Numbered from the stretch's first letter, positions 7,818 to 16,348 are shown. The stretch: DNA of 64,000 bases from an uncultured Lachnospiraceae bacterium (GCA_910584965.1 CAJUDZ010000012.1:1-64000); one strand, 5' to 3'. Translations and numbers: made by a program. Notes: a model not told the origin generated them from the sequence alone.

Positions 7818-8738
7818 ATGAATATGAAAGCGGTAATGTATCTGGTGAAAAGAAATATTTTGATTTTTATGCGGGACAGAGGAACGGTATGTTCTTCGGT
7901 AATGTCGATGCTGATTACGCTGGGGCTGATGATTCTGTTTCTCGGGAATATGAATATTGAAGATATTGTATACGCGTTGGAACAGCTGGGCGGAAACAGA
8001 GACACGGCGGCGGACCGGGCTAACGCGGAATATCTGATTATGATGTGGACAATAGCGGGAATCCTTCTTTCCAATACGGTAACGGTGACGATGACATCAA
8101 TAGGAAGTATGATAGAAGACGAAACCAGAATGCGGCTTGCAAGTTTTTATGTGACGCCCGTGAAAAGGCTGAGTATTGCGCTTGGTTATATTTTTTCAGC
8201 ATGGTGCACCGCGGTCCTGATGTGTATGATTACGCTGGCGGCTTCTCAAGGGTATCTGGCGGTTTCCGGACAGACGATGCTTGGGGGAACGGCGATATTA
8301 AAACTGCTCGGCATGATCGCGCTGAATGCCTTTGTTTATGCGGCGGCTGGGTATCTGACTGCCTTATTTTTCCATAGTGTGGGCGCCTGGAGCGGCCTGC
8401 TTGCGATTGTCGGAACGCTGGTCGGGTTTGTCGGTGCAATTTATCTGCCGATGTCGGCGATGCCGGAGAAGGTTGCGGATATATTGAAGCACTTACCGGT
8501 CCTGCATGGTGCGGCTATGATGCGTGTGGTCTGTACGAAAGAGGCGGTGGAAGCGACATTTGCGGGAGCGCCGGCGGAGGCTGCGGAGATTTTTCAGGAA
8601 AAGATGGGCATTACCGTCGTGATGGGAGACGGTCCGGTGCCGTTTTCCGCGCAGGCCGGATATCTGTTTCTCTTCGGCGCACTTGCGGTCGCGGCGGCCG
8701 TTGTGATCAGCAGAAAGAAATCATTGTATGACAGATAG
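7818..8738 (+). CDS. ABC-2 type transporter permease
   Basis: 306 residues with about six hydrophobic segments: one near residues 25-45, then a loop of about 50 polar residues, then further segments near 80-105, 115-140, 150-175, 180-205 and a last one near 280-300. This is the usual ABC-2 membrane fold. It forms the membrane channel for the ATPase just upstream. Start ATG 7818 follows GGGAGG. The next gene, a LytTR regulator, starts 17 nt after the stop, so all four genes to 9689 probably form one operon. Confidence 0.88.
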   Translation: MNMKAVMYLVKRNILIFMRDRGTVCSSVMSMLITLGLMILFLGNMNIEDIVYALEQLGGNRDTAADRANAEYLIMMWTIAGILLSNTVTVTMTSIGSMIEDETRMRLASFYVTPVKRLSIALGYIFSAWCTAVLMCMITLAASQGYLAVSGQTMLGGTAILKLLGMIALNAFVYAAAGYLTALFFHSVGAWSGLLAIVGTLVGFVGAIYLPMSAMPEKVADILKHLPVLHGAAMMRVVCTKEAVEATFAGAPAEAAEIFQEKMGITVVMGDGPVPFSAQAGYLFLFGALAVAAAVVISRKKSLYDR

Positions 8739-8755
8739 CCGGGATTGGAGGAGGC

Positions 8756-9193
8756 ATGAAAATTATCATAGAAGATATCGGGCCGGAGGAAGAAGAAGCG
8801 GTCATTATCCGCTGCCGGGAAATGGATGAGTCGATCTTACAGTTTGTAAATGCGCTGAAGCTGAAGAAGGAAAAGCTGACGGTCAGGCAGGGGGAAAGAA
8901 TTTTGCAGATAGAACCGGGAGATGTTTATTATTTTGAGGCAGTCGATAATAAAGTCTTTCTTTATCTGGAAAAAAACGTGTATGAAACGAGAATGAAACT
9001 ATATGAGCTGGAAAGGCGTTTTTCCGGAACCGATTTTTTCCGGGTATCAAAGTCGGTGATTCTGAATCTGGCAAAGGTAAAAAATTTTACGCCGGGATTT
9101 AACGGAAAGTTCGAAGCCTTGATGAAAAACGGAGAGCGCGTCGGCATTTCGAGACAGTATGTGCCGCTTTTGAAGAATAAGCTCGGCATATAA
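8756..9193 (+). CDS. LytTR-family transcriptional regulator
   Basis: 145 residues. The C-terminal two thirds form a LytTR DNA-binding domain (beta-type), with IEPGDVYYFEAVDNKVFLY, the TRMKLYELERRF stretch and the closing FFRVSKSVILNL / GISRQYVPLLK motifs. There is no receiver domain, as in the stand-alone LytTR proteins that pair with DUF3021 membrane proteins. The ribosome binding site is GGAGGAGG. It lies between an ABC exporter and a DUF3021 gene, and by analogy with similar loci probably autoregulates this operon. Confidence 0.9.
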   Translation: MKIIIEDIGPEEEEAVIIRCREMDESILQFVNALKLKKEKLTVRQGERILQIEPGDVYYFEAVDNKVFLYLEKNVYETRMKLYELERRFSGTDFFRVSKSVILNLAKVKNFTPGFNGKFEALMKNGERVGISRQYVPLLKNKLGI

Positions 9194-9223
9194 TTTCTGA
9201 CGCCTTTGGGCCGTTGTTTCTAC

Positions 9224-9243
9224 CATGATGTATCATGATGTAT
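9224..9243 (+). repeat. Two tandem CATGATGTAT decamers between the LytTR and DUF3021 genes
   Basis: CATGATGTAT occurs at 9224-9233 and again at 9234-9243, exactly one helical turn apart and just before the ribosome binding site of the DUF3021 gene. The spacing suits a regulator binding one DNA face, possibly the adjacent LytTR protein, though LytTR sites usually have wider spacing. Function is inference. Confidence 0.5.
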
Positions 9244-9263
9244 TGAGTTTGGAGGTATAATAT

Positions 9264-9689
9264 ATGTTATCGAAAATAAAAGAAATGTTCCATACGTTTC
9301 CTTATATCGTTACGGGAGTGCTTTGGGCGTGCGCAATATTCATTTCGATTTTTAACCGGGATGGGCTCATTCCGGTCAGTCTTCTCTGGCAGATTCTTGC
9401 AGTCTCTTTTCTGTGTGTGCTGGGTATTCTTATTTACCCGCAGCGAAAAATGACGAAGCGGGAAAGCGTGATCCGCCGGTTACTGCATTATCTCTATATC
9501 AATGTGATCGTATTCGGAAGCGCAAGAGTATTTCATTGGTTTGACGAAGAAAGCCTGATCATGAATCTATTCCTGTTTCTGACCATCGTTGCGGTATTCT
9601 TTACCGTATCTTATACAATGTTGAGAAATGACAGAAAAATTTCGGCATTGTTGAACGAACGTCTGCAGCAGTATCAGAATAAAATATAA
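9264..9689 (+). CDS. DUF3021-family membrane protein
   Basis: 141 residues with four predicted membrane helices (about 12-32, 41-58, 72-90, 97-117) and a charged C-terminal tail, matching the length and topology of DUF3021 proteins. These are known to be encoded next to stand-alone LytTR regulators and probably control them at the membrane. Start ATG 9264 follows TTGGAGG. The gap of 70 nt from the LytTR gene holds the CATGATGTAT repeats. A MITE-like element begins 24 nt after the stop. Confidence 0.82.
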   Translation: MLSKIKEMFHTFPYIVTGVLWACAIFISIFNRDGLIPVSLLWQILAVSFLCVLGILIYPQRKMTKRESVIRRLLHYLYINVIVFGSARVFHWFDEESLIMNLFLFLTIVAVFFTVSYTMLRNDRKISALLNERLQQYQNKI

Positions 9690-9712
9690 CAAGAAAATAT
9701 AACAAGAGAATA

Positions 9713-9989
9713 TACCCTCAGTGAACAAGGGGATACACGCCCTGCTCCATGATATTTGAGCGATTTTCAGCGTTGTCCTCAATCGGCGTACGACCGGTAC
9801 GCCTCAATCGTCTGCCTTGAAAATCACTCAAATATCTATGGACAGGGTCGAAGAGTCGAAAAGAAATCCATTTTAGTCTCTGCAAGGCGCTTGATTGACG
9901 CGTACTGGATGTACGCGGAATGAAAGCAACGCGGCAGAGGCTAAAATAGATTCTTTTCCGACCGTGTGTCCCCTTGTCCACTGAGGGTA
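9713..9989. mobile_element. MITE-like structured element with terminal inverted repeats
   Basis: 277 bp, no plausible gene. Terminal inverted repeats of 27 bp (9713-9739 and 9963-9989) differ at two positions; both ends read TACCCTCAGTG inwards and start with TA, a possible target duplication. The interior is almost entirely two long hairpins. Hairpin A runs 9740-9847, with arms CCCTG/CAGGG, CCAT/ATGG, GATATTTGAG/CTCAAATATC and GATTTTCA/TGAAAATC and tip GGCGTAC/GTACGCC. Hairpin B runs 9855-9962, with arms ending CTCTGC/GCAGAG and tip CGCGTAC/GTACGCG. The 50-nt tip regions (9770-9819 and 9883-9932) are inverted copies of each other at 37 of 50 positions. Folded, the whole is a three-way junction. 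It lies between the DUF3021 gene and the TrpB2 promoter. It could instead be a structured RNA gene. Confidence 0.7.
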
Positions 9990-10017
9990 AGGTATGGCAG
10001 AACAGAGTAAAAATAAA

Positions 10018-10046
10018 TTGCCATGAAGTTCCATTCGTTGTATAAT
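10018..10046 (+). promoter_or_regulatory. Sigma-A promoter of the TrpB2-type gene
   Basis: TTGCCA (10018-10023), 17-nt spacer, TATAAT (10041-10046), 34 nt before the start codon and 29 nt after the MITE-like element. This gives the gene its own transcription unit. Confidence 0.75.
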
Positions 10047-10080
10047 AAACGCAATTCGAAGGAAAGGCAAGGTTATTGGA

Positions 10081-11448
10081 ATGAATAAAGAAATACCTTA
10101 TAAAATTTATCTGGAAGAGCAGGAAATGCCGAAACAGTGGTATAACGTACGCGCCGATATGGAAAAGAAACCGGCTCCGATTTTAAATCCCGGCACGCTG
10201 CAGCCGGTTACGGTGGAGGAGCTTTCCGGAATTTTCTGCCGGGAACTGGCGAAACAGGAACTGGATGATACGACGCCGTATTTTGACATTCCACAGGAGA
10301 TTCGGGATTTTTATAAAATGTACCGTCCGTCGCCGCTTGTCCGGGCATACTGCCTGGAAGAAAAGCTGGAAACGCCGGCGCATATTTATTATAAATTTGA
10401 AGGAAATAATACGTCGGGAAGCCATAAATTAAATTCCGCGATCGCACAGGCTTATTATGCGAAAAAGCAGGGATTAAAAGGAGTGACGACGGAGACCGGA
10501 GCAGGCCAGTGGGGAACGGCGCTTTCCATGGCGTGTTCCTATTTTGATTTGGACTGTCAGGTATATATGGTAAAATGCTCTTATGAGCAGAAGCCTTTCC
10601 GAAGAGAGGTTATGCGTACTTACGGTGCGAAGGTAACTCCTTCGCCGTCTATGAATACGAAAGTGGGACGTAAAATCAATGAAGAGTTTCCGGGTACGAC
10701 GGGAAGTCTGGGCTGTGCCATTTCGGAAGCGGTAGAGGCGGCGGCCGGACAGGAGGGATACCGCTATGTACTGGGCTCCGTGCTTTCCCAGGTACTTCTG
10801 CATCAGTCTATTATCGGGCTGGAGACGAAAGCGGCTTTGGATAAGTACGGAATCAGGGCCGATACGATTATCGGCTGTGCTGGCGGCGGTTCCAATCTGG
10901 GAGGACTGATTTCGCCTTTTGTGGGAGAAATGTTAAGAGGAGAAGCAAAATACCGGATTATTGCGGTAGAACCGGCTTCCTGCCCGAGTATGACAAGAGG
11001 GGTTTATGCGTATGACTTCTGTGACACGGGAAAAGTCTGCCCGCTGGCCAAAATGTACACATTGGGAAGCGGGTTTATTCCGTCTGCGAATCATGCGGGC
11101 GGTCTGCGCTATCATGGCATGAGTTCCACCGTTTCGGAATTGTATGATCAGGGACTGCTGGAAGCGAGAAGCGTAGAGCAGACGGAAGTATTCCAGGCGG
11201 CGGAAACTTTCGCGAGGGTAGAAGGCATTCTGCCTGCGCCGGAAAGCAGCCATGCGATAAAAGCCGCAATCGATGAGGCGATGAAGTGTAAGGAAACAGG
11301 GGAAGAGAAGAACATTGTGTTCGGTCTTACGGGAACCGGTTATTTTGACATGGTTGCATATCAGAGATATAATGACGGCGAGATGAAAGATTATGTGCCG
11401 ACGGAAGAGGAACTGCAGCGGGCGGCTGCGCAGCTTCCGAAAATCTGA
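10081..11448 (+). CDS. TrpB2-type tryptophan synthase beta-like PLP enzyme
   Basis: 455 residues, longer than canonical TrpB (about 400) and typical of the TrpB2 class. PLP lysine K116 lies in GNNTSGSHKLNSA, the glycine-rich phosphate loop is CAGGGSN, and GAGQWG follows the lysine. TrpB enzymes condense indole with serine to make tryptophan. TrpB2 members often occur without a TrpA partner and are thought to salvage free indole. No other trp gene is visible here, which fits that role. Strong promoter at 10018-10046, weak ribosome binding site (AAGGCAAGG region). The next gene is an unrelated sensor kinase 48 nt downstream. Confidence 0.9.
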   Translation: MNKEIPYKIYLEEQEMPKQWYNVRADMEKKPAPILNPGTLQPVTVEELSGIFCRELAKQELDDTTPYFDIPQEIRDFYKMYRPSPLVRAYCLEEKLETPAHIYYKFEGNNTSGSHKLNSAIAQAYYAKKQGLKGVTTETGAGQWGTALSMACSYFDLDCQVYMVKCSYEQKPFRREVMRTYGAKVTPSPSMNTKVGRKINEEFPGTTGSLGCAISEAVEAAAGQEGYRYVLGSVLSQVLLHQSIIGLETKAALDKYGIRADTIIGCAGGGSNLGGLISPFVGEMLRGEAKYRIIAVEPASCPSMTRGVYAYDFCDTGKVCPLAKMYTLGSGFIPSANHAGGLRYHGMSSTVSELYDQGLLEARSVEQTEVFQAAETFARVEGILPAPESSHAIKAAIDEAMKCKETGEEKNIVFGLTGTGYFDMVAYQRYNDGEMKDYVPTEEELQRAAAQLPKI

Positions 11449-11496
11449 CGGGGTTTTTCAGGTATTGCAAACGGTGAAAAAGTCTGGTGAATATAG

Positions 11497-14094
11497 ATGA
11501 AAAAAAATAGAAATAAAAGCAGATCGGATAAAAGTAATCATTTACTTCTTTCCATCATATTTGTTTTTTGTATTCTGGGGGCTGTGGTATTTTCTGTTTC
11601 TCGGAAAATATCGAAGGAAATGTCCGAAGCGGCGATCCAGAATCTGAATGAAAGCCTGGATTTGATAAAATGTACCATAGAGTCGATTCTGGATAAAGAG
11701 GCGGAATTTCAGAAGCTGATGGCGCAGGAGATTGCCATGAGAGAGGAACCGGAAGACTATATCCGTTCTTATCAGAAGAACCAGACGATGGTGAGAATCG
11801 CCTTTATAGGTGCGGGAGAAACAGAAGGCATTTCCAGCACGGGAGAAATCTTTTCCGAAGAAGGGCTGGAGTTTTCTGAGGATGGTATCATCGACGGATT
11901 GGAAGTTTCCGATTCTTACATCAATTATATGGGAACATGGGCTTATTCTATCAGATGTCCTGTGATGCGGGACGAACAGGAAATCGGTACACTTTATGTA
12001 GAGTATACTTATGATTCTCTTGACAAATCGCTTCCCAGCGGATTTTATAACAAGCAGGCCATGCTTTATATTATGGATGCGAAAACGGAGCGGTTTGTAC
12101 TGAAGCCTAAGGGGATGGGAGAACGAAGCGCGGGACATCTGAATCTGGAAGATTTTTACAGGGCCAATGATATTCAGGAAGAAGCGCTGCGGGCTGAAGT
12201 GGAAAACTGTGTGCAGAATGGGAAGAACATCATGTTTTACCATGACATACGGGGAAAAAGCGCCCTGAATTATATGTGGACGGTCAACGGCGGAACCATT
12301 TATCTGATCGGGTATGTGCCGGTTGAAGCCATTCAGCAGGAAGGGAAAAGCGTAAACCAAAATATCCTGATCGTCGTAGTGGTCATGCTGACGGCTTTTT
12401 TCCTGTGCTGCGTTCTGTATTATTTTAACCAGAGGGAGCAGCGGAAAATTGCAGAAGAACGGGAAGCGGAAAGAGAGCTGCATAATAAACAACTGGCGGA
12501 AGCATTGCATGCGGCGCAGATGGCAAGCAATTCCAAAACAACATTTCTTTCCAATATGTCCCATGATATCCGGACACCGATGAATGCGGTACTTGGATTT
12601 ACTACGCTGTTGACAAAGGATGCGGAAAATCCGGATAAGGTGCGCGAATATACGAAAAAAATCATGGCATCGGGGCAGCATCTGCTCAGCCTGATCAACG
12701 ATATTCTGGATGTTTCCAAAATTGAAAGCGGTAAGGTCGTGCTCACCGTCGAAGAATTTACGCTGAACAGCCTGGTATCTTCTATTGATGCGATTGTCCG
12801 TCCGATGGCGAGCGCAAGAGGGCAGGAATTTCATGTGGAAGTAACGAATATCAGGCATGAATATCTGCTGGGCGATGAAACGAGAATTAATCAGATTCTG
12901 ATCAATCTTCTTTCCAATGCGGTGAAATATACGCAGGAGGGCGGAAACATCTGGTTTCGTATTATCGGATTAAAACAGCGTTCCAGTCAGTTTGAACATA
13001 TCCGGATTGAAGTGGAGGATGACGGGTATGGAATGACGCAGGAATATTTGAAGACCATTTTTGATGCGTTTACAAGGGCGGAAAACAGTACGACGAACAA
13101 AGTACAGGGCACCGGGCTCGGCATGGCGATTACTAAAAATATCGTGGAGCTCATGGGAGGAACGATTGAAGTTTTCAGCGAAGTAGACAAAGGAAGCCTT
13201 TTCAGGGTTGAACTGGAATTTCGCATACCGGAGGGACAGGCGGATAAGCTGTTCTGGAAAGAAAACGGAATATCCCATGCGTTATCCGTTTCCGACAATG
13301 TGCAGGAAAACAAAGACATACAGGCGCTTATGGAGGATACCGGCATTGCGGTAGATACGGCGCCCGACGAAGAAATGGCCCTGTGTATGCTGAAGAATGA
13401 GGGCGGTATGGAAACGGGTTATCATATGGTACTGTTCGATTGGGATGCGTCGTGTGCGGGCGGTATCCAAATGGTTAAAAAAATAAGAGAAGCCATGCCG
13501 GAAACCGCAGTTCTTGTTCTTATGGCGGATCAAGGCGCGGATGATATAGATGACCTGGAAGCTGTACTTCAAATGAAATATACGGGTATTCTCGCAAAAC
13601 CGTTTTTTATCTCCGCCCTGAAAGAAAAAATTATGGAAATACAGGCAGAAGAATCAGGGGAGAACAGGGAAACGGAGCCGGAGGAAGATGACAGTCTGCA
13701 GGGCCTGCATTTTCTTGCGGCGGAGGATAACGAAATCAATGCGGAAATTCTGTCGGAAATTTTAGCAATAGAAGGTGCGAGCTGTGAAATCGCAGAAAAC
13801 GGCAGACTGGCGTTGGAACGCTATACGGAATCCCGGGAAGGCGAATTTGACGCAATCCTGATGGATGTTCAGATGCCGGTGATGAACGGCTATGATGCAA
13901 CGAGGGCAATCAGAGCGCTGGAACGTAAGGATGCCGGCAAAATACCGATCATTGCCATGACGGCCAACGCTTTTGCAGAAGACGAAAGAGAGGCATTAAA
14001 CGCCGGAATGAATGTCCATCTGGCAAAGCCGATCGATGTGGAGCTGTTAAAGAAAGTCATAAAACAATATATTCCCGGAGAAAAAAGAGAATAA
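11497..14094 (+). CDS. Hybrid sensor histidine kinase with two receiver modules
   Basis: 865 residues. TM1 about 16-35, an extracytoplasmic sensor about 40-285 (dCache-like length), TM2 about 289-310, a short coiled coil, then HisKA with H356 (SNMSHDIRTPMN). The ATPase domain follows, with N box NLLSNAVKYT, G1 DDGYGM and G2 GTGLGMAITK. Residues about 590-710 form a degenerate receiver: LFDWDAS and ILAKPFF are present but the N-terminal acidic pair is poor. Residues about 733-862 form an intact receiver with D790 (ILMDVQMPVMNG) and K844 (HLAKP). No DNA-binding output domain is fused. The solute-binding lipoprotein 31 nt downstream may deliver a ligand to the sensor, which is inference from context. 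Confidence 0.9.
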   Translation: MKKNRNKSRSDKSNHLLLSIIFVFCILGAVVFSVSRKISKEMSEAAIQNLNESLDLIKCTIESILDKEAEFQKLMAQEIAMREEPEDYIRSYQKNQTMVRIAFIGAGETEGISSTGEIFSEEGLEFSEDGIIDGLEVSDSYINYMGTWAYSIRCPVMRDEQEIGTLYVEYTYDSLDKSLPSGFYNKQAMLYIMDAKTERFVLKPKGMGERSAGHLNLEDFYRANDIQEEALRAEVENCVQNGKNIMFYHDIRGKSALNYMWTVNGGTIYLIGYVPVEAIQQEGKSVNQNILIVVVVMLTAFFLCCVLYYFNQREQRKIAEEREAERELHNKQLAEALHAAQMASNSKTTFLSNMSHDIRTPMNAVLGFTTLLTKDAENPDKVREYTKKIMASGQHLLSLINDILDVSKIESGKVVLTVEEFTLNSLVSSIDAIVRPMASARGQEFHVEVTNIRHEYLLGDETRINQILINLLSNAVKYTQEGGNIWFRIIGLKQRSSQFEHIRIEVEDDGYGMTQEYLKTIFDAFTRAENSTTNKVQGTGLGMAITKNIVELMGGTIEVFSEVDKGSLFRVELEFRIPEGQADKLFWKENGISHALSVSDNVQENKDIQALMEDTGIAVDTAPDEEMALCMLKNEGGMETGYHMVLFDWDASCAGGIQMVKKIREAMPETAVLVLMADQGADDIDDLEAVLQMKYTGILAKPFFISALKEKIMEIQAEESGENRETEPEEDDSLQGLHFLAAEDNEINAEILSEILAIEGASCEIAENGRLALERYTESREGEFDAILMDVQMPVMNGYDATRAIRALERKDAGKIPIIAMTANAFAEDEREALNAGMNVHLAKPIDVELLKKVIKQYIPGEKRE

Positions 14095-14125
14095 AGAAGG
14101 AGCGGGCAGGGAAAAGGAAGAAAAT

Positions 14126-15436
14126 ATGATAAAATGCAGTAAAAATATTATAAAAAAGGCGGCGGCGTTATGTCTGGCCGGGGCAGCCGTCATGGCCGTG
14201 ACGGCCTGTGGAGAAAATCCGAATCTTAATCTGGTGGAAGAGGAAGAGACGGACACGCGGATTGTAAATCTGTTCAGTCCTATGGAAAAAACGAATCCAG
14301 ATGCCGAGAACGTGGCAAGGAGCGCCGCGGATAAAACGATTGTTATGGCGGAAGAAGAACTTGGCGTGTCGGTAGGATATATCACTTATACCGCGGAAGA
14401 CTATCAGGACAAAACATATGACGATGTGGCTCTTGACAGGGCACGCAACGATATGGATGATATTTACCTGCTGAATCCGGATGTTATTAAAACCCTGGGA
14501 GAAGAAGGAAAACTGATGGATTTATCGGGATTGGAATGCGCGGATAATCTGCGGGATGTCATAAAAACGGCAAATACGATTGACGGAAAACTGGTGGCGA
14601 TTCCGCAGGAAGTGGTAGCCTACGGACTGTTTATCAATAAAGACATGTTTGACCGGTATCATCTGGAGCTGCCGGAAACGCCGGAGGAGTTTCTGGAATG
14701 CTGCAAAGTATTTAAGGAAAACGGAATCGAAACGCCGGTAGGGGCAAACCGCTGGTGGCTGGAGACTTTTGTTCTGGCACAGGCATATGCGGATTTATAT
14801 AACGGCGGAAACACGGAGGCGGAAATTGCGGCGTTAAACAGCGGAGAAAGCAAATACAGCGATTATATGCGTTCCGGTTTTGAATTTCTGCAGGAGATGA
14901 TTGACTGCGGCTATATCGATGCACAAAAGGCTTTGGTCAGCGAAGCAATCGAAGGCGAAGGAGCGGATTTTCTTGCGGGAAAAACGCCGATCGTTATGGC
15001 ATATTGGGGAGCGGCTAATACGGATACCGCATATGGGAAAACGGATTTTAACATGACGGTTATCGGGTTTCCGAGCAGCCGGGGACAGATGCCGGTAATA
15101 TCCATGACAGGCTTCGGCGTCGGCGCAGATGCGGAGCATGCGGAAGATGCGAGGCGCGTCATGGAAGTCATCCTGTCCGATGAAGCGATGCGGGTATATG
15201 CGGAAACCAATAAGGTAATTTCGCCTTCAAAAAATGTGGAAGTGGAATGTGTTCCCGCGTTAAAGCCGTTGAGCGGCAGGATAGAAGAAAATGTCTACGT
15301 CCTCGGCGCCAACGCGAATATGCAGATGGAACAGTGGGGAAATACCTGTCTGATTGTCAGAGATTTGCTGGAAGGCGCCACAGTAGATGAGTGTATGGCG
15401 GAGTTCGACAGGCTTCAGGAGGAATCTCTACGCTGA
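14126..15436 (+). CDS. Extracellular solute-binding lipoprotein
   Basis: 436 residues. The signal peptide ends in the lipobox AVTACG, with C28 as the lipidated residue, so it is anchored outside the membrane. The rest looks like a family-1 (sugar-type) binding protein: VAIPQEVVAYGLFINKDMF, the WWLETFVLAQAY helix and the AYWGAANTD / GFGVGADAEHAEDARRVMEVIL stretch are typical. No permease genes accompany it. It follows the hybrid kinase in the same orientation, so it may act as a periplasmic-type sensor partner rather than a transporter component. The stop codon lies within a TGACCCC repeat. Confidence 0.85.
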   Translation: MIKCSKNIIKKAAALCLAGAAVMAVTACGENPNLNLVEEEETDTRIVNLFSPMEKTNPDAENVARSAADKTIVMAEEELGVSVGYITYTAEDYQDKTYDDVALDRARNDMDDIYLLNPDVIKTLGEEGKLMDLSGLECADNLRDVIKTANTIDGKLVAIPQEVVAYGLFINKDMFDRYHLELPETPEEFLECCKVFKENGIETPVGANRWWLETFVLAQAYADLYNGGNTEAEIAALNSGESKYSDYMRSGFEFLQEMIDCGYIDAQKALVSEAIEGEGADFLAGKTPIVMAYWGAANTDTAYGKTDFNMTVIGFPSSRGQMPVISMTGFGVGADAEHAEDARRVMEVILSDEAMRVYAETNKVISPSKNVEVECVPALKPLSGRIEENVYVLGANANMQMEQWGNTCLIVRDLLEGATVDECMAEFDRLQEESLR

Positions 15437-15483
15437 CCCCGGCATTGACCCTGGCAGGCACTGACCCCCGGTGACCCCGGTGG
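15434..15483 (+). repeat. Short TGACCC-type direct repeats after the lipoprotein gene
   Basis: TGACCCCGG, TGACCCTGG, TGACCCCCGG and TGACCCCGG occur within about 50 bp; the first includes the lipoprotein stop codon. The stretch is much more GC-rich than the AT-rich promoter that follows. Function unknown. Confidence 0.6.
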
Positions 15484-15493
15484 AAAAATTTAG

Positions 15494-15522
15494 TTGACAA
15501 ACCGGTCCGTGCTATGTATAAT
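15494..15522 (+). promoter_or_regulatory. Consensus sigma-A promoter of the yceD-rpmF operon
   Basis: TTGACA (15494-15499), exactly 17 nt, TATAAT (15517-15522): both hexamers are perfect, predicting very strong transcription into yceD and rpmF. The yceD start is 27 nt downstream. Confidence 0.9.
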
Positions 15523-15548
15523 AATTTGAGTGTGAATAGGAGTCAGAT

Positions 15549-16082
15549 ATGTTCATTAATCTAACTGAAGTATTAACGTCCGAGGACAAAGTGCTTTCGA
15601 TACAGGCAGAGGCAGACATGACGGAAGTTTCCGTCGGCGGAGAGGACTTCAAAATTCTTGAGAAGCCGCCGGTTTGTCTGACTTTTACCAATATCGGTAA
15701 AGGAAAGGCGCTGGTGGAAGGACAGGCCGGAATCAGAGTTGCCATGAACTGCGACAGATGTTTGAAACCTGTCGAAGAAGAGATGATGCTTCGGTTTTCC
15801 AGAGAAGTCCATGCGCCGGATGCAGTTCCGGAACAGGCGGAGGAAGACGGCAGCGATGACCAGAGCTTTATGGACGGTTATCAGATGAACGTAGAAGACT
15901 TGCTGAACAATGAGATTATCATCAACTGGCCAAGTAAAGTCCTTTGCAGACCGGACTGTAAGGGAATCTGCATACAGTGCGGAAAGGATCTGAATACCGG
16001 GGCATGTGAATGCGATACATTTGTTCCAGACCCACGGATGGCCGTGATAAAAGATATCTTTCATGCGAATAAGGAGGTGTAA
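15549..16082 (+). CDS. yceD: YceD/DUF177 family protein
   Basis: 177 residues. Contains the CxxC of the first half (MNCDRCLKP) and a C-terminal zinc-like cluster (LCRPDCKGICIQCGKDLNTGACEC), both typical of Firmicute DUF177 proteins. The family is encoded just before rpmF in most bacteria and is linked to 23S rRNA or ribosome assembly; the biochemical role is not settled. rpmF starts two nt after the stop, so they are translationally linked. Start ATG 15549 follows ATAGGAG. Confidence 0.92.
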   Translation: MFINLTEVLTSEDKVLSIQAEADMTEVSVGGEDFKILEKPPVCLTFTNIGKGKALVEGQAGIRVAMNCDRCLKPVEEEMMLRFSREVHAPDAVPEQAEEDGSDDQSFMDGYQMNVEDLLNNEIIINWPSKVLCRPDCKGICIQCGKDLNTGACECDTFVPDPRMAVIKDIFHANKEV

Positions 16083-16084
16083 CG

Positions 16085-16264
16085 ATGTCTATATGTCCTA
16101 AGAACAAATCTTCCAAAGGAAGAAGAGATAGGAGAAGAGCAAACTGGAAAATGACTGCTCCTACATTAGTGAAATGCAGCAAATGCGGCGCATTAATGGT
16201 ACCCCACAGAGTATGTAAGAAGTGCGGCACATACAACAAAAAAGAAATTATTGCTGTTGATTAA
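16085..16264 (+). CDS. rpmF: Ribosomal protein L32
   Basis: 59 residues: MSICPKNKSSKGRRDRRRAN at the N-terminus and a zinc ribbon made by CSKCG and CKKCG near the C-terminus, the cysteine-containing form of L32. It is part of the large ribosomal subunit. Start ATG 16085 has AAGGAGGTG overlapping the end of yceD. A terminator follows at 16310-16348, so plsX is transcribed mainly from elsewhere or by read-through. Confidence 0.97.
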   Translation: MSICPKNKSSKGRRDRRRANWKMTAPTLVKCSKCGALMVPHRVCKKCGTYNKKEIIAVD

Positions 16265-16309
16265 GCTGAACAAAGAGATTTTCAATCACAATTTAAGAAG
16301 CGCAGAGAA

Positions 16310-16348
16310 ATCAAGGGATTGTAAGTACAGATCAACCTTGATTTTTTT
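16310..16348 (+). terminator. Terminator after rpmF
   Basis: ATCAAGG (16310-16316) pairs with CCTTGAT (16336-16342), followed by a run of seven Ts. The loop is long (19 nt), so it may be partial. The remaining 136 nt to plsX are AT-rich and contain a TATATTAATATA palindrome (16434-16445). Confidence 0.6.
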
